64,000 nt of DNA from Escallonia rubra (taxonomy: Eukaryota > Streptophyta > Magnoliopsida > Escalloniales > Escalloniaceae). The notes beneath the pieces are model-generated. The model was not told the origin of the DNA. It saw only the letters and a program-made list of their open reading frames with translations, and did no database searches. Below are positions 1-11,748 of the stretch, piece after piece (position 1 is the stretch's first letter; each line of letters opens with the position of its first letter). Both the position numbers and the translations under genes were made by a program. The stretch lies in the NCBI GenBank assembly GCA_033065855.1, contig JAVXUO010001311.1, positions 186,001 to 250,000 on the forward strand, given 5' to 3'.

Positions 1-80
1 GGTAGACGACTCCTCCGGGATGCTACCTTGGCCTGCCAGGTAAACGGCTCCTCCGGGATGCTACCTTGACCTATGGGATA
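1..80. repeat. Short tandem repeat, 38-bp period
   Basis: The block CTCCTCCGGGATGCTACCTTG occurs at about 10-30 and again at about 48-68, giving a 38-bp period with a few mismatches. It lies in the part of the LTR upstream of its TATA box, where LTRs often carry enhancer-like tandem repeats. A third unit may be degenerate (CTCTTCCGGGA, about 87-97). Confidence 0.7.
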
Positions 81-743
81 TGCGACTCTTCCGGGACACT
101 CTCTCCGTCAGGGTGTCTGCGTGGCTGGCCCACGTGCTCCAGCATTGGGGACTTGCATTGGCACCTCTAGTGAATATGACCCCCAGGTCACTCTGAGACA
201 TGAACAGGTCTTCGGAGGGCAGTGCGCCTAGTCCACCTGGTAGTTGGGCATCGGGTCTTCCCCACTGCTGCTAGGCCTGTGGGACTCTGCAAGGGATTGG
301 ATTGGTGGCTAGATCAAGGGGTTCTCTGGCCACACAAATGCACTGGGAGCCAGTCTTTCCTGACGCTGTCCGGGACAGGCCTGATGAATATTCTATCAGA
401 CAGTCCATGGAGCACCGGCACCCATGGACCCCCCGGTGACATGTCACTCATGAGGGGCACCACGTGTCGCGTGATGATATCATCATCTCAACCTTTATAA
501 ATAGGGGTCTTAAGAATTCATTCGGGACGGTTGAATATTTTCAGAACATTTTTACTTTCTCACTCTAGAATTCTAGAGAGAGAAACATACATGACCCTGA
601 CTCTGGATATAAGTATCGGACTGTGACTATCGTCGTGTATTCACTCTGTTAAATCGCCCTCGCAGCACTGCCACCCTCAGGCTCTGTCTGGGAAGTCTTT
701 GGTCTCTGCCTTTACTGCACCCTTGATGTGTCCGACATCAACA
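1..743 (+). mobile_element. LTR-retrotransposon long terminal repeat, fragment cut by the window edge
   Basis: The stretch reads like the 3' part of a plant LTR. A TATA box (TATAAATA, 496-503) sits in a GC-richer promoter-like region. It is followed by a polypyrimidine and GAGAGA leader and a terminal ...ACATCAACA at about 735-743. After that comes TATTTGGCATCTGAC, which loosely resembles the linker and primer-binding site that follows many Ty3/Gypsy LTRs. No gag, protease or polymerase sequence follows, so this is a truncated or solo LTR. The superfamily assignment is inference. The 5' end lies outside the window. Confidence 0.55.
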
Positions 744-814
744 TATTTGGCATCTGACTCGAACTGCATTCCTTGTGACACCTCCACATAGACTGCAAAC
801 CTACTTTCCTTGGC

Positions 815-1130
815 ATCAACCAATTTTTAAAATAGGATTGTTTTTTAAAACTCCCATTTTAGAGTTTTGGGTTTCCAGTTTTGGTTTTTGTGTTGAGAAC
901 CCCCCCCCCCCCCTCCGCCCGCGATATAGCCGCCCGCCGCCACTGCCCACCGCTGTTGGTCGGGACGGTCGCCACAACCACCGGCCACTGCCACCCCCAC
1001 CACCAAAGAAAAAACTCAAAATAAAAATTGGGTAATCAAACACCCTTTTTTTTGTTAAAAAAATTAAATTGGTTATTATTTTTTTGGAAACAGAAATCAA
1101 AACTGGAAGTGATTTCAAACAGACCCTTAA
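815..1130 (+). repeat. Dispersed repeat, copy 1 (partner at 53,435-53,665)
   Basis: The order of landmarks is the same at both loci: AATAGGATTG or AACAGGATTG, then TTTTGGAGTTTTG-like text, a poly-C and CCGCC-rich core, CCAAAGAAAAAACTCAAAA, AATTGGGTAATCAAACACCC, and finally AAAACTGGAAGTGATTTCAA. The ends carry a GTTTGAAA-type inverted motif, as in non-autonomous DNA transposons. No coding capacity. Short ORFs across the C-rich core are low-complexity artefacts. Confidence 0.65.
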
Positions 1131-1983
1131 CTATGAGAGTTCTAAGTTACAAGAAGCTCACAAAATCCTACCTTGCGGCACTAGATTTTTTTAAGAACAA
1201 TGATAGCAGTACCAACTACCCAAAAAAAAAAAAAAATTATCCCACATGACTGGAAAATAATAATAATATCGACACAGTGAGTGTAGACAAAGAAAAAAAC
1301 TTTGAAGAGTACAAGTAAGAGAGCCAGAAGAGGTCCATGGTTGCCCTAATTTTCCCATGGGTTTTGCCTATCATCAAGTAATTCAGAGGGGGTGTGTGTG
1401 TGTGTTAACTACCATGATTTATCTGCACCATCCAAATTTAATAGACGCTTTTAAGAGTCCAAATTAATGGGTTTTTTTTTTCATTCCAAACTTACATCAT
1501 GGAAAAATCAGAAAATTAAATGGCACCATCGGTGAAGATATGACAAATTCTGGGCACATTCAGGGCCACAACGTAATGCGTCACTGAATTCGTAACTCGG
1601 ACCCATCAGAGTATAAGGTCCTTTAGAAGTCACCATCACCGAGAGTTGTGAAATGGCCGTGTGCCCAAAAGCTGGCCGGTTTGACAGGCCTCTCTCCGTT
1701 TTGGTCCCTATCAACGTTTAGTGAAGCGTCTTTGTTCACGCATGCATGGAGCCGACATTTCCCATAGCTTTCTCCCGTGGCCCTCCAAAATCCACTATCA
1801 TACTCAAGATATAACATCTCGCACTTCTTTTGGTGAAGTAGTACTGAGCCAAAGCAGATTGCGCCAACCAAATAGAGGCATGCATGTATTTCATGCCAGT
1901 TCGCTCCTTCACTTCGTCTTGTTAAATTTAAGTCCAACTAGTGACCGTATAATCGTGTTGCGTTCTAGTCCATGTATCCAAAA
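1131..1983. other. Intergenic, no gene seen
   Basis: Contains a poly-A run at about 1221-1235 and a short (GT)n near 1391-1404. Open frames on both strands around 1,508-1,987 resemble no family I recognise and have no gene-like context. Confidence 0.5.
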
Positions 1984-2212
1984 ATAAGAATAAATTTTGA
2001 CTCCTATTCTAGCTGTAGGAATCTTCCTTCAATACATATATAGTGACAATTATTAGTTGTTAAATGTTTCTAGTACTTTCAGCGACAATTATTAGTAACA
2101 CTTTTTTAACGTCACTAAATAAAAGTCACTAGAAACATTTAAGAACGATTGATTGTGGCTATATAGGGGGTATGAGGAAGATTCCTCCAACCGGGGTAGT
2201 AGCTAATTTTTT
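1984..2212. mobile_element. Foldback MITE (family copy)
   Basis: The left end contains CTGTAGGAATCTTCC and the right end GGAAGATTCCTCCAACC, which are inverted relatives. The interior is also mirror-like: GACAATTATTAG and TAAATGTTTCTAGT on the left answer ACTAGAAACATTTA and GATTGATTGT on the right. It is non-coding. The same element recurs at 5,665-5,922, 15,899-16,137, 25,405-25,625 and, more decayed, at other places in the window. Confidence 0.75.
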
Positions 2213-3558
2213 TCCGAAAGACAATGGCTTCAAAACTTCATAAATGATGAATCAAGACGAGTTGCATTTCATTTGTTAAGTTATCACTTGTTCTAAAATT
2301 TTAAATTGGTTTAAAATAGGTCTAACAATGTATATCATAATTTTTCATTCCTCGTCACGTGTAAACCTCCGAATGAAAGTGGAGAGAACTTCAAGTGCAT
2401 CACCAAGTGCACAATACACAGAGTGTAAATTGCACGATAACAAAAGGGGGATCATCTTAACTAACCAAGACCTTGACAAATCAGAACTTTAACGTCATAT
2501 TAAGTAACAACTAGTTTTAAAAGCTAGAGCCGGTAGAAAATGATTCCAAACATATATCATGTTAAATTACAATCTCGAGCTTGTATAAGGGGGAGATTAA
2601 AGCATAATATACTTTTTGAACCCTTTTTTCATTTTAAACTTTTAGAGCAAGTGGTAACTCAATAACATTAACAATAGTAGTTTTATTGCCAAAGCAAAGA
2701 ACTTGTCTCTAGAACAAATATGCGATTGCAAACTCGAGAACTGTAATCCAAAGTTGATTATTTACCCCCCAAGTTTTGCATTTTGCCCCTTAAAAACTAA
2801 CAGACGTTCGGTCAAAAGGCATTTTGACCTTCAATTATTGCTGAAAGTCAAGATTTTTAAATTTTTGGTGCTGGGTGCTAATTTTAAAATCATGGGGTGT
2901 TGGGTGCAACTGAACCCTAAGTATGATGTGTAGCGTAAAATTAATCATTTTTAAAGTAAATTTTACTATATTTGATGAACGATATTTTGACAATAAATAT
3001 TAGCAAATTTTTTTTAACTTCACTGATTAATTTTTTTTTAATGTCGCTAATTAAATACTGCCGAACGTATATAGTTGCGGTTAACCATCCTTTAAAATAG
3101 GCTCCGGTCTATTAGAACAAATATATATAAAGATTTGCCTTGCATTATTATTTGAAGGAAAGAGTTGGATTAGTGAGTCTGAGAGAAGAGAAAGATGCAT
3201 GAGATACACGCGCACAAGCAGCGACGACAACCGAGGGCGGAGCTAGTCTCCACGAGCATGGGCGGATGGGCCATGGTCGGAAAGTCAACCGCCATTAAGT
3301 GCCAAAAAGGTGGGAAGGAGGAATATTGGTCCAAATATGTACACTGCTTAAACCCTACACTGCCACACCACCGATCTTGTAGTTCAAGTTCCAGTTTGTA
3401 TGATCCACGTCTCCTAAAACCGACCACCAGCTGTTTTTTCATTATATAAAAGACCAAAAATGGAATTTGATATCTGCGTTTTGGCTCTCGTCATTTGAAC
3501 TCCGCTCTACTTTGCCTTATTTTTACTTAGACGACACTTACAAGAGATTTAGCAAATA
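2213..3558. other. Intergenic, possible decayed MITE, no gene seen
   Basis: Between about 2,930 and 3,095 there is AT-rich sequence with GACAATAAATATTAGC, CACTGATTAA and TTAATGTCGCTAATTAA motifs, which look like a decayed member of the same foldback family. Opposed ORFs around 3,170-3,457 overlap almost completely and match nothing I know. Confidence 0.4.
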
Positions 3559-5664
3559 GGGATAAAGTCGATACAGCAAAAAATGAGAATGAGACTCGAG
3601 TATTAGTTTTTGAGAAGCGGACATAAACATAAGCTATATATATAGTTGCGTATCTTCCCTACTAGCCAAGAACATATATAAATTTTGACTACATTTGGCT
3701 AAAATTATCGTATACTTAAGTCGCCGAGTTCTTGCAAATATGATGCTATGTATCTATAACGTGTTATTTTACTCCCGCTTTTTCTTTCTCCCGTTCTCGT
3801 TTTAATTAGCTCTCAAGTCGGTCTATTTCAACCTATCGGTTTCTTAATATGTAAATATCTTTACCCAAAAATGTTTCATCGTACTATACACACCTAATTT
3901 TTCAAGATCTCGTATTGTTTTCTTCTTGGGCAAATAGAAGTACTTGAACTCCCAAGTACTTTCCAATGGAAACAAGGAAGAAGATCTTTACTGTATTTTA
4001 AGAAAAAAATCTTAAAAGTTCCGGTTCTACATACTTATGGAGCAAATCATGATTGTAAGACTGATACATAACATGGTATAGGTTGAATCTAACAAGATTG
4101 AGGAATTCTAGTATCATGTATTATAATTATTATCCTTTCAACTTATCCGTCTGTTACATCATGTCATATCTGTGTACAAGTTTTTTTTTTACTACATCTT
4201 ACCAAGGCTTAACTAAAGTGAAGGGTGCCACAAGGTGGTTCACATTTTTCTTAATTAAGCTACTCGACTGAGTACAGAGAACCTATATTGTGGGATTGAC
4301 GTACACCTCCAAAGTAAGAGTGCCATTTCTTTTTAGAGCAAAGAAGCTTTAATTTTCATGTGGCTTTTCTCAAAATATAAACGTGTCCAAGTTGCAGCCA
4401 TATACTACTTAGAAGAAGCACTATATCTGCAGAAGATAGGATTTTGTTGCGAGTGCATCTTTACCAGAAAGGCACTTCGTCTTGTACATGTGGGTCATGC
4501 TGTTAGCCGGTTGCTTTATTTATCACATAGAGAATAAGGGGCGGTCCTGTGTAATTTAAAGCCTAACCACCTGATAAAAAGTCCATGCTCATTAGCTTTC
4601 ATGGCATTTTGCAAAGTCGAGGGAAGTTTGCATGAAAGGTTAAAATATCGCCTAAAATCCTTATGCTCATGAGAGTAATTAAGCAGCCAAAGCATATACA
4701 GAAGTGTTCATTTTGCTGAAGATATTGTTGCAAGAAATTTGAATACCTGATAAATAAAGAATCTCTTTAGTTATATATCTCAAATTCGAGGGAACACGTC
4801 AATTTTTTCAGAGCATTCATTACCAACTAAGAGTCACTAATCAACTCTGGTGATTTATATGAAAAGTAAAGTGCAGCAAGGACGTCTGAGTCCGGGTTTG
4901 AACCGAATGGACAAACAAATTTTTGATCAATAACCTATTGCAGTGAAAACAAAGTGGTGGTTGTGGCAGTGGAGGTGCGGGAAACCGTAAAAACAATGGC
5001 AGTCCTATTTGACATCAACATTACATGAGTCTGGTCAAACACGTCGAAATGTCAAAACAGGTAAGATCGTCATAGTAATTTATTAGTTACCCAATTCTCC
5101 CCATACTTGGTGTCACTTCTCTATTCACTACTAAATTCTGTAAGTTTATTTGCTTACCAATTTGGATTTTGTAACTTTTACAACAAGCTTAATTATATGC
5201 CAATAGAAAACCTACAAGTGTCATTTGGTCAGCATAAAAACTATAAGGCTTAGTGCATAATAGGCACAAACGCTCAGGTCTAAATGATATCTAGTCCTGT
5301 AACTTGAGATTATTAATAGGATATTATTTAGTATAAATTATGTGTTGTGCATAACCATTAAAAGCACCCAAGAAATGAAGAAAGAGAACTGCGAAACTTT
5401 TGAACACAGAGGTATGACAAACGAGTAAAACTGCCTGCAAGGTGTGTAACACAGACATTGTAAGGTAAAAGGGATAGAATATTATCTTTGACTTCTAACT
5501 TTCTGATTTGATTTTGACTAAGAAACCCAAGAATCAACATAATCTACCTAACTATATATAAAAGCATGCTAGCATGGGAAAAAGGGTGGCCGGAATCACG
5601 CAAAATATTCCAATCTTGCGTACTAATCAGAGGATTTGGCGACTAAACCTCGAGACACAAATAA

Positions 5665-5922
5665 GAACAAATTTTGGCTCCTATCTGGGTTGTAGAAATC
5701 TTCTTACAATCCCGTATGTAGTGACAATTAATAGTCACTAAATATTTCTAGTGACTTTTCTTCTAACACTTTCAAGATAATTATTAGCAGCATTTTTTTA
5801 GCAGCACTTTTTTAGCATCACTAAATAATAGTCACGTGAAACATTTAGAGACGATTAATTATCGCTGTTAAGGGGGTAGGAGGAAGATTCCTCCAACCGG
5901 GGTAACAACCAAATTTTTTTCC
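5665..5922. mobile_element. Foldback MITE inserted in unit A, with target-site duplication
   Basis: The element is flanked by ACAAATAA at 5,657-5,664 and 5,923-5,930. The paralogous position in unit B (15,254-15,262, CTCAAATAA followed by AGTCTCAC) has a single copy and no element, so it is an empty site. The ends are AAATTTTGGCTCC and, as reverse complement, AAATTTGGTTGTTACC, next to GGTTG and GGAATCTTCC-type motifs. Interior halves are inverted repeats and there is no coding capacity. The 7-8 bp duplication would fit a hAT-type MITE, but the superfamily is inference. Confidence 0.85.
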
Positions 5923-5930
5923 ACAAATAA

Positions 5931-7204
5931 AGTCTCACTCTGATTATGGTTTGGATTGAAATGATAGAAGTTTAATTTAGGATTAAAACATAAGAAGTTT
6001 CAAGAGTCAAGAAATATGGACGTAGAATACGTAGTCCATAATTCTAGTCAATGGGCCTTGATCATATGCAACTGTTTAATAACGGAGCTGACGTGATTGT
6101 AGAGATGTTAAAGGAGATATAATTATTTTGTCCATGATGATCGGAATCGTTAATTCTCAACAACCTAATGTTTTCAACTGGACGGTGCACCCTAGAATTC
6201 GATTTGACCAAGAAGGTTTAAGCGAGTAGGTCTGGAACCCAAGAGTGTTTGTACGATAGTTTTCGTACGATGTTAAAGGAGTATAACCTTCAAAGCAGAG
6301 CATTGAATTGGTTGGACGTAGGTGACAAAAGGTAGGAGGGGCCTGCTAGTTTGTGTGGCTCCAAACATTTGAGGAGTATATGGCATTATTTGGTGGGGGC
6401 ATTATGTTAAGTTTTTATAACCCCGTCTGCTTTACATTTTGGTTTTCTGATTTGACACCTTGAACTCGCCTCGGTAACAAAAAAGTGATATTTTCTTTTA
6501 CCTAAGAACAACTAACCTAATCCTATTGGTTAATTGTCCCTTCATAAGCATAAGCATAAACGTAAGAAGTCTCACCCGACTATGGCTTGGATTGAAACGA
6601 TAGAAGTTTAATTTAGAATTAAAATATAAGAAGTTTCAAGAGTCGGGAAATATAGATGTAGAATATATATTCCATGATTTCGGACAACGGGTCCTGATTA
6701 TATGCAACTGTTTAATAACGAAACTGATATTATTGTAAGAGATGTTAATGGAGACATAATTATTTTGTCCTTGATGGTCGGAAATGAATCGTTCATCCGG
6801 TAAATAGGCACCTTAGACTACAATTTGATCAAGAAGCTTCAGGCTATTAGGTCCAGAACCCAGAGTTGGCAACTCTTGGACCAAACTTAATTCTTTGATT
6901 GTAGGATACTTTTCGTACGACTTCATAAAATAAAACCTTCAAAGCAGAGCATTGAACTGGAGATAAAAGGTAGGAGGGGCCTGCTAGTTTGTGTGGCTCC
7001 AAACATTTGAGGAGTATATGGCATTATTTGGTGGGGGCATTATGTTAAGTTTTTAAAACCCTATCTGCTCTACATCTCAGTTTTCTGAGTTGACACGATG
7101 AACTCGCCTTGGCAACCAAAAAGTGATATTTTCTTTTACCTAGAAGAACAACTATAACCTAATCCTAATGGTTAATTGTCCCTTCATAAGCATAAGCATA
7201 AGCG
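5931..7204. repeat. Direct tandem duplication, 637-bp period, upstream of CYP copy 1
   Basis: Unit 1 (5,931-6,567) and unit 2 (6,568-7,204) both start AGTCTCAC. They share GAAGTTTAATTTAG, ATGCAACTGTTTAATAACG, GGTAGGAGGGGCCTGCTAGT and the ending TTCATAAGCATAAGCATAA. Unit B has only one shorter version (about 15,263-15,745), so either unit A gained a copy or unit B lost one. Confidence 0.85.
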
Positions 7205-7209
7205 CATGG

Positions 7210-7480
7210 AAAATTTTTGGCTGCGTTATAGAAAATGTCTAAAACCTCACAAATGATGATCATTGAATATGCTTAGTAAGTTTTAATAATAATTCTAAAA
7301 AAAATGCTACAAAAAATTGATTGCTAAATATATATGCAAAAAAGTCAGTAGCAATATATTGTGACAATTAATGGTAAATATATAGAGAGTTTTAGGCTAT
7401 TCTGCTACTTGACTTGCAGCCAAAATGTTTCCTACGGGTAAACTACGCGCTTGAGTTTTGGCAATACATATATATTGCGA
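7210..7480. mobile_element. Decayed MITE remnant (unit A counterpart of the host MITE at 15,755)
   Basis: GAAAATTTTTGGCTGCGTTATAG at about 7,208 corresponds to the MITE start at about 15,750 in unit B. Motifs TGACAATTAATGG and TTGCGACTA mark the interior and the far side. Heavily diverged, no coding capacity. In unit B the same remnant was later hit by further insertions. Confidence 0.5.
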
Positions 7481-8511
7481 CTACTTACAAAATCATCATA
7501 GCTCTACGTGAAAACTTGTCGTAATAGTTATATTTTCACCGGAAAAAAAGCATGTCTATTTTTTCCACCATTATAAGTTTACTTGCACCATATCCTGATG
7601 ATGAAAAAGAGAATTGAACTTTCGTTAGATTGTAAATAGTAGGTAAAAACAGACTTTCTATACACACAAAAAAAAAAAAAAAAAATTACGTGCAAACAAT
7701 AAAATAGGTGAGCATATAATCTTATCCTTCATTCCGGGGAACTAGCAAAACCCCACTCATGTACGGTATAAATTCTACGGGGAGGTAAGACGGCTAGGAA
7801 AAGGAGGGCAAAAGGGAGAACACCAGACCGGGAAACCAAGGTGAGGAACGTGCCTCTTTGGTCCAAGTTTTTCAAAGAAAAGCACATAGGTCATAGGAAC
7901 ACCCCGCTTTTAAGAGAAAATGCGGTGAACAAAAAACAACCGATTAGAGGTATTTGCCACTTGAATCATGCCGTGATAAAAGAAAAGAAGAGTGAATCTA
8001 ATTCATCCTCCTAGATGCTATCTAACCCCTTCATATGTTGCTAAAATGTTAGAAATGCTTTTTGAAATGCATTTTAGACGATAAAAAGGGGTCAAAAACT
8101 TGCAAGAGGATGAAAACAGTACACATTATAAATACAAAAGAAAGATTACAATTGCAACCACTGTTATATGAGTAAAAACTACAACCCTCCCTACAACGAC
8201 AATTCACTAAACGTAAGTGATGGCAAAAAGGCTGTGCCGCTAGAAATTATCGCCCGTGAATATATCAATGACCGTATATAATAGCGATAACTATTTTTCG
8301 CTGAAGTGTAAATTGCAGCGGAGAAAAGGTTTATTATGGAAAAAGAAAGAAGAATGCGAGCGCAAGCAAAAGAATACTTTGTGGTGAAGTGGAGGTGATG
8401 AATTGGCCGGACCATTCGTGTGGGCCGGGCGCCGGCTTCTACGGAGAATGTGTACTCCGTTACTCGTTAGGATTGACAAAGACTCGAACAAAAGTCGAGA
8501 AATCGGAAAAG

Positions 8512-8549
8512 TAACATACATGGGACACATGGGAGTCCCATGTATGTTA
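8512..8549. promoter_or_regulatory. Perfect 14-bp inverted repeat upstream of CYP copy 1
   Basis: The arms TAACATACATGGGA (8,512-8,525) and TCCCATGTATGTTA (8,536-8,549) are exact reverse complements around a 10-bp spacer. They lie about 140 bp upstream of the TATA box. In copy 2 the matching place (about 20,469-20,515) keeps a weakened left arm (TAACATGCAGGGA) but has an unrelated AT-rich stretch in place of the right arm. This could be a palindromic binding site or a small insertion footprint. Function is not known. Confidence 0.6.
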
Positions 8550-8689
8550 AAACACAACCACCCCCCTCGCCCCTCAGCCTATTGACAAGCAAAAACTAAT
8601 CAAAATCAATGTGCATGTTCAAACCTATTCACCCATCCCCACTTTCTTCTCTAGTCAAACTTTGACATTCCTGTTCCGCCCTCTTCTTC

Positions 8690-8697
8690 TATAAATA
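8690..8697 (+). promoter_or_regulatory. TATA box of CYP copy 1
   Basis: TATAAATA lies 96 bp upstream of the start codon and is followed by a C-rich leader. The paralogue has the same motif at 20,646-20,653. Just upstream (about 8,653-8,667), AGTCAAACTTTGACA contains two opposed TTGAC cores (W-box-like). In copy 2 the second core reads TTGGC. Confidence 0.7.
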
Positions 8698-8785
8698 GCC
8701 CCCCATTTCTTCATTTCTCATTCCACCAAAACGAATAACAAGAGCTGCTCTCCATCACAAAGTGCATTCGAGAGAGAAAGAGAGA

Positions 8786-9760
8786 ATGGATTTTCTTCAG
8801 TTTTCTGCAGCTCTTGGCTTAGCCATGGCAGCTGTGTTTCTTGTCTTTACATTGTGGAATATGCTATACTGTTGCTGGATTTTACCTAATAGGGTGTACA
8901 GGAAGCTTGTAGGGAGCGGATTTAGCGGTCCGACTCCGAGTTTTCCTTTAGGAAATACTAGTGAGATCACGAGGAAGAAGAAGAATGCTGATGATGCTTT
9001 CTCTTCTTCTTCAAGCATCACTCATGACATCCATTCAACTGCGTTTCCATACTTTTCTCGATGGCAGAAATCATTTGGTAAGTCCTCATGTCAAATATAG
9101 CATCAGACAGTGTGGTTATACGAGTGTTACTCTTATTAGTTTCGTTGTTTTCTAAACTGAAGAATTCCCCCCAAGATTCTCTCATCTCCTTGTTAAAATT
9201 TGAGCCGTATTCAAGTTTCTAGCATTCTTCATAGTTTAACCTGCAGTGTCTCTTCTGTGTGTCCACGTTATTTTCCTAAGTTTACATGCAAATATATGTT
9301 ACTGGATGCTAATATTAGTGCACGAGAGTACGTGATGAGTGAAACACTACTGCATGGCAAGATATCCCAATATAACCTAGCTAGGTTCCTACGTGCTTAT
9401 GACGGGGCACCTTTTTCCTGATTTGCCATTCTGTTCTAGTTAGTTCCATACAAACACGATTTGCTTGATGAATAAATGGCGTTGCACATTTTGAGAGATT
9501 CACCTTTCGTCTTTTTGAGATTTCAGGGAAGGTGTTTATCTACTGGCTAGGCACAGAGCCATTCCTGTACATTGCTGATCCTGATTTTCTGAAGAAGATG
9601 TCAAGCGGAGTTCTGGGCAAGAGTTGGGGGAAGCCAACTGTTTTCAAAAACGACAGGAAACCCATGTTTGGTAAGGGTCTGCTCATGGTTGAAGGTGATG
9701 ACTGGGTTCGTCATAGGCATGCCGTTACCCCAGCATTCTCTCCTGCCAACTTGAAGGTCC

Positions 9761-9802
<42 letters not shown>

Positions 9803-11664
9803 GTCTTGAGTTAATCAGGAAAAGCCCGTGACGTACTGAACTATCTATGCGTGTGCACTGGTTAGACGTCGGTATTAGCACCTTAATTATCACTACCTGA
9901 TTGGTTTGGTTGGACCAAGGCATGTACCAATTATTCCATCACATAATGATCTCTTAGTGGTCCTAATGCAATCTGAAAACACGAAATATTGTTAATGGAG
10001 GACTAAAATTTTGGCAACAGGTTCTTCAACCTCTTGATCGATAATTCATCTGTCTGCCCGGTTTTGTTACAATTTCTGTGTGTGTTGGTTTCCATTTCCT
10101 CAAATTTGTCTTCTAACGCATTGATTAACAGGGTATGGCAAGCTTGATGGTGGAGTCGACCACTAACATGCTCGACAGGTGGGCATCCCTAATCGACTCT
10201 GGCAAGCAAGAAATTGACGTAGAGAGAGAAATCACAACCACGACGGGGGAGATCATCGCAAAGACAAGCTTTGGGATAAGCTACGAAGATGGAAAAAGGG
10301 TCTTCGAAAAACTACGAGCCATGCAACTCACTCTCTTCAAGTCAAACCGCTACGTGGGGGTGCCTTTTAGCAAGTTCATGTACCCCAAGAATAACTTGGA
10401 AGCGCATAAGCTAGGACAGGAGATCGACGCCCTCCTCCTGTCGATCATAACTGCTCGAAAGAATTCGAGCAGCCGGCAGACCGAGCAGAACCTGCTCGGT
10501 CTGTTGCTGGCTCAGAACAGCGCCGACGCCCACCCGGGGAAGATGCTGACAGTCGACGAGCTCGTCGACGAGTGCAAAACGTTCTTCTTCGGAGGGCACG
10601 AGACCACGGCGCTGGCATTGACATGGACGTTACTCCTTCTGGCCATGCACCCCAAGTGGCAAAATGAGCTCAGGGAAGAAATCAAGCAAGTAATGGGAGA
10701 CGGAGAGATTGATGCCACCAAGCTTGCTGGACTGAAGAAGGTAATAGCACGATGCCCTTTCTGTCACATGCATGCATTTCCATGCATGTTGTGTTTTTCA
10801 AGGTATTTTTGGGGTGTTATTGATGAACTTTATAAGAAATCTACGGCTGCTCAATCATATAGTATAAGCTTATATTATAAGGACGTGACATATCGTATAG
10901 TATCTGGATTGAGGGCGGGCCCCACACCAGTACAATTAGTGACCAATAGTACAATGATTTGGATATTCAAAAGATCACGTAATAGAATCCAAAGTGGAGT
11001 TCCTTTGTCCCCGCCTTCAAGCGCGTGAGACACGTGGCAACCCCCCACACAACACCAAACATTACATGGGGTTTGACTGAATGAGCTGGCCGTCAACCGA
11101 CCATTGCTCTCAATTTTATTTTTTGTTACATATTCAGTGAGAAAAAGAAGCTTATTAGAATGTTGGAATGTTTTCGTGTACCTATTGGTAGTTTTACGGA
11201 TAGTTGGTTCATGAGTTAACGAGTTTGTGTAATTGCAGATGCAATGGGTAATGAATGAGGTGTTGCGGTTATATCCAGCGGCACCAAACGTGCAGAGGCA
11301 AGCAAGAGAAGACATTCGTGTGGAAGATGTGGTGATCCCCAACGGGACCAACATGTGGATCGACGTCGTGGCAATGCATCACGACCGCGCCTTTTGGGGC
11401 GACGACGTGAATGAGTTCAGACCAGATAGGTTCAAGGACGACCTGTTTGGCGGATGCAATCACAAGATGGGATACTTGCCCTTCGGGTTTGGAGGGAGAA
11501 TGTGTGTGGGTAGAAACCTGACCATGATGGAGTATAAGATCGTCTTGAGCATGATTCTGACTAGATTTTCGTTCTCCCTGTCGCCAAACTACTGTCATTC
11601 TCCATCTATTTTGCTCTCCCTCAGGCCTACCCAAGGGCTGCCTCTAATACTTCGACCTCTTTAG
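8786..11664 (+). CDS. CYP715A: Cytochrome P450, clan 72, CYP715A-like, copy 1 (intact)
   Basis: Four exons: 8,786-9,077, 9,527-9,756, 10,132-10,740, 11,239-11,664. All introns are GT-AG (phases 1, 0, 0), giving 1,557 nt and 518 residues, a normal plant P450 length. Visible parts are an N-terminal membrane anchor (about residues 8-33), a proline-rich hinge (SGPTPSFPLGN), the I-helix oxygen-binding motif GGHETT (328-333), the K-helix ExxR (Glu384-Arg387), FRPDRF (437-442) and the haem loop FGFGGRMCVG with ligand Cys466. It should be an ER-bound monooxygenase taking electrons from P450 reductase. Text such as FIYWLGTEPFLYIADP and WGKPTVFKNDR looks like the CYP715 family, whose Arabidopsis member acts in flower maturation; the substrate is unknown. 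CYP714, CYP735 or CYP749 are alternatives. The ATG chosen precedes the membrane anchor; an upstream in-frame GTG is only leader. Confidence 0.85.
9762..9796 (+). repeat. (TC)n microsatellite at the 5' end of intron 2, CYP copy 1
   Basis: The intron donor (GTCCG, from 9,757) runs straight into about 17 TC units. Copy 2 has the same tract at about 21,696-21,721, shorter and followed by GTGTGTG, so the repeat length changed after the duplication. Confidence 0.9.
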
Positions 11665-11748
11665 TTGTGCAGCTAGTCTGACCTAGAATATTTGTATTTG
11701 TAATTTTTTTTCCCCTTTAGTCTCATACATGTAGTACGAAAATAACAG

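Noticed and set aside
775-1118. ORFs on both strands around the poly-C region
   Set aside because: Low-complexity translation of a dispersed repeat.
1508-1987. Three overlapping ORFs that might be a small gene
   Set aside because: No recognisable family, no splice pattern, and open on both strands at once.
3170-3457. Opposed ORFs of 84 and 95 codons
   Set aside because: Nearly complete antisense overlap and no family resemblance.
4871-4915. Possible tRNA T-arm (GGGTTTGAACC)
   Set aside because: No acceptor stem, D-arm or anticodon arm around it, and the unit B copy is not conserved in the key bases.
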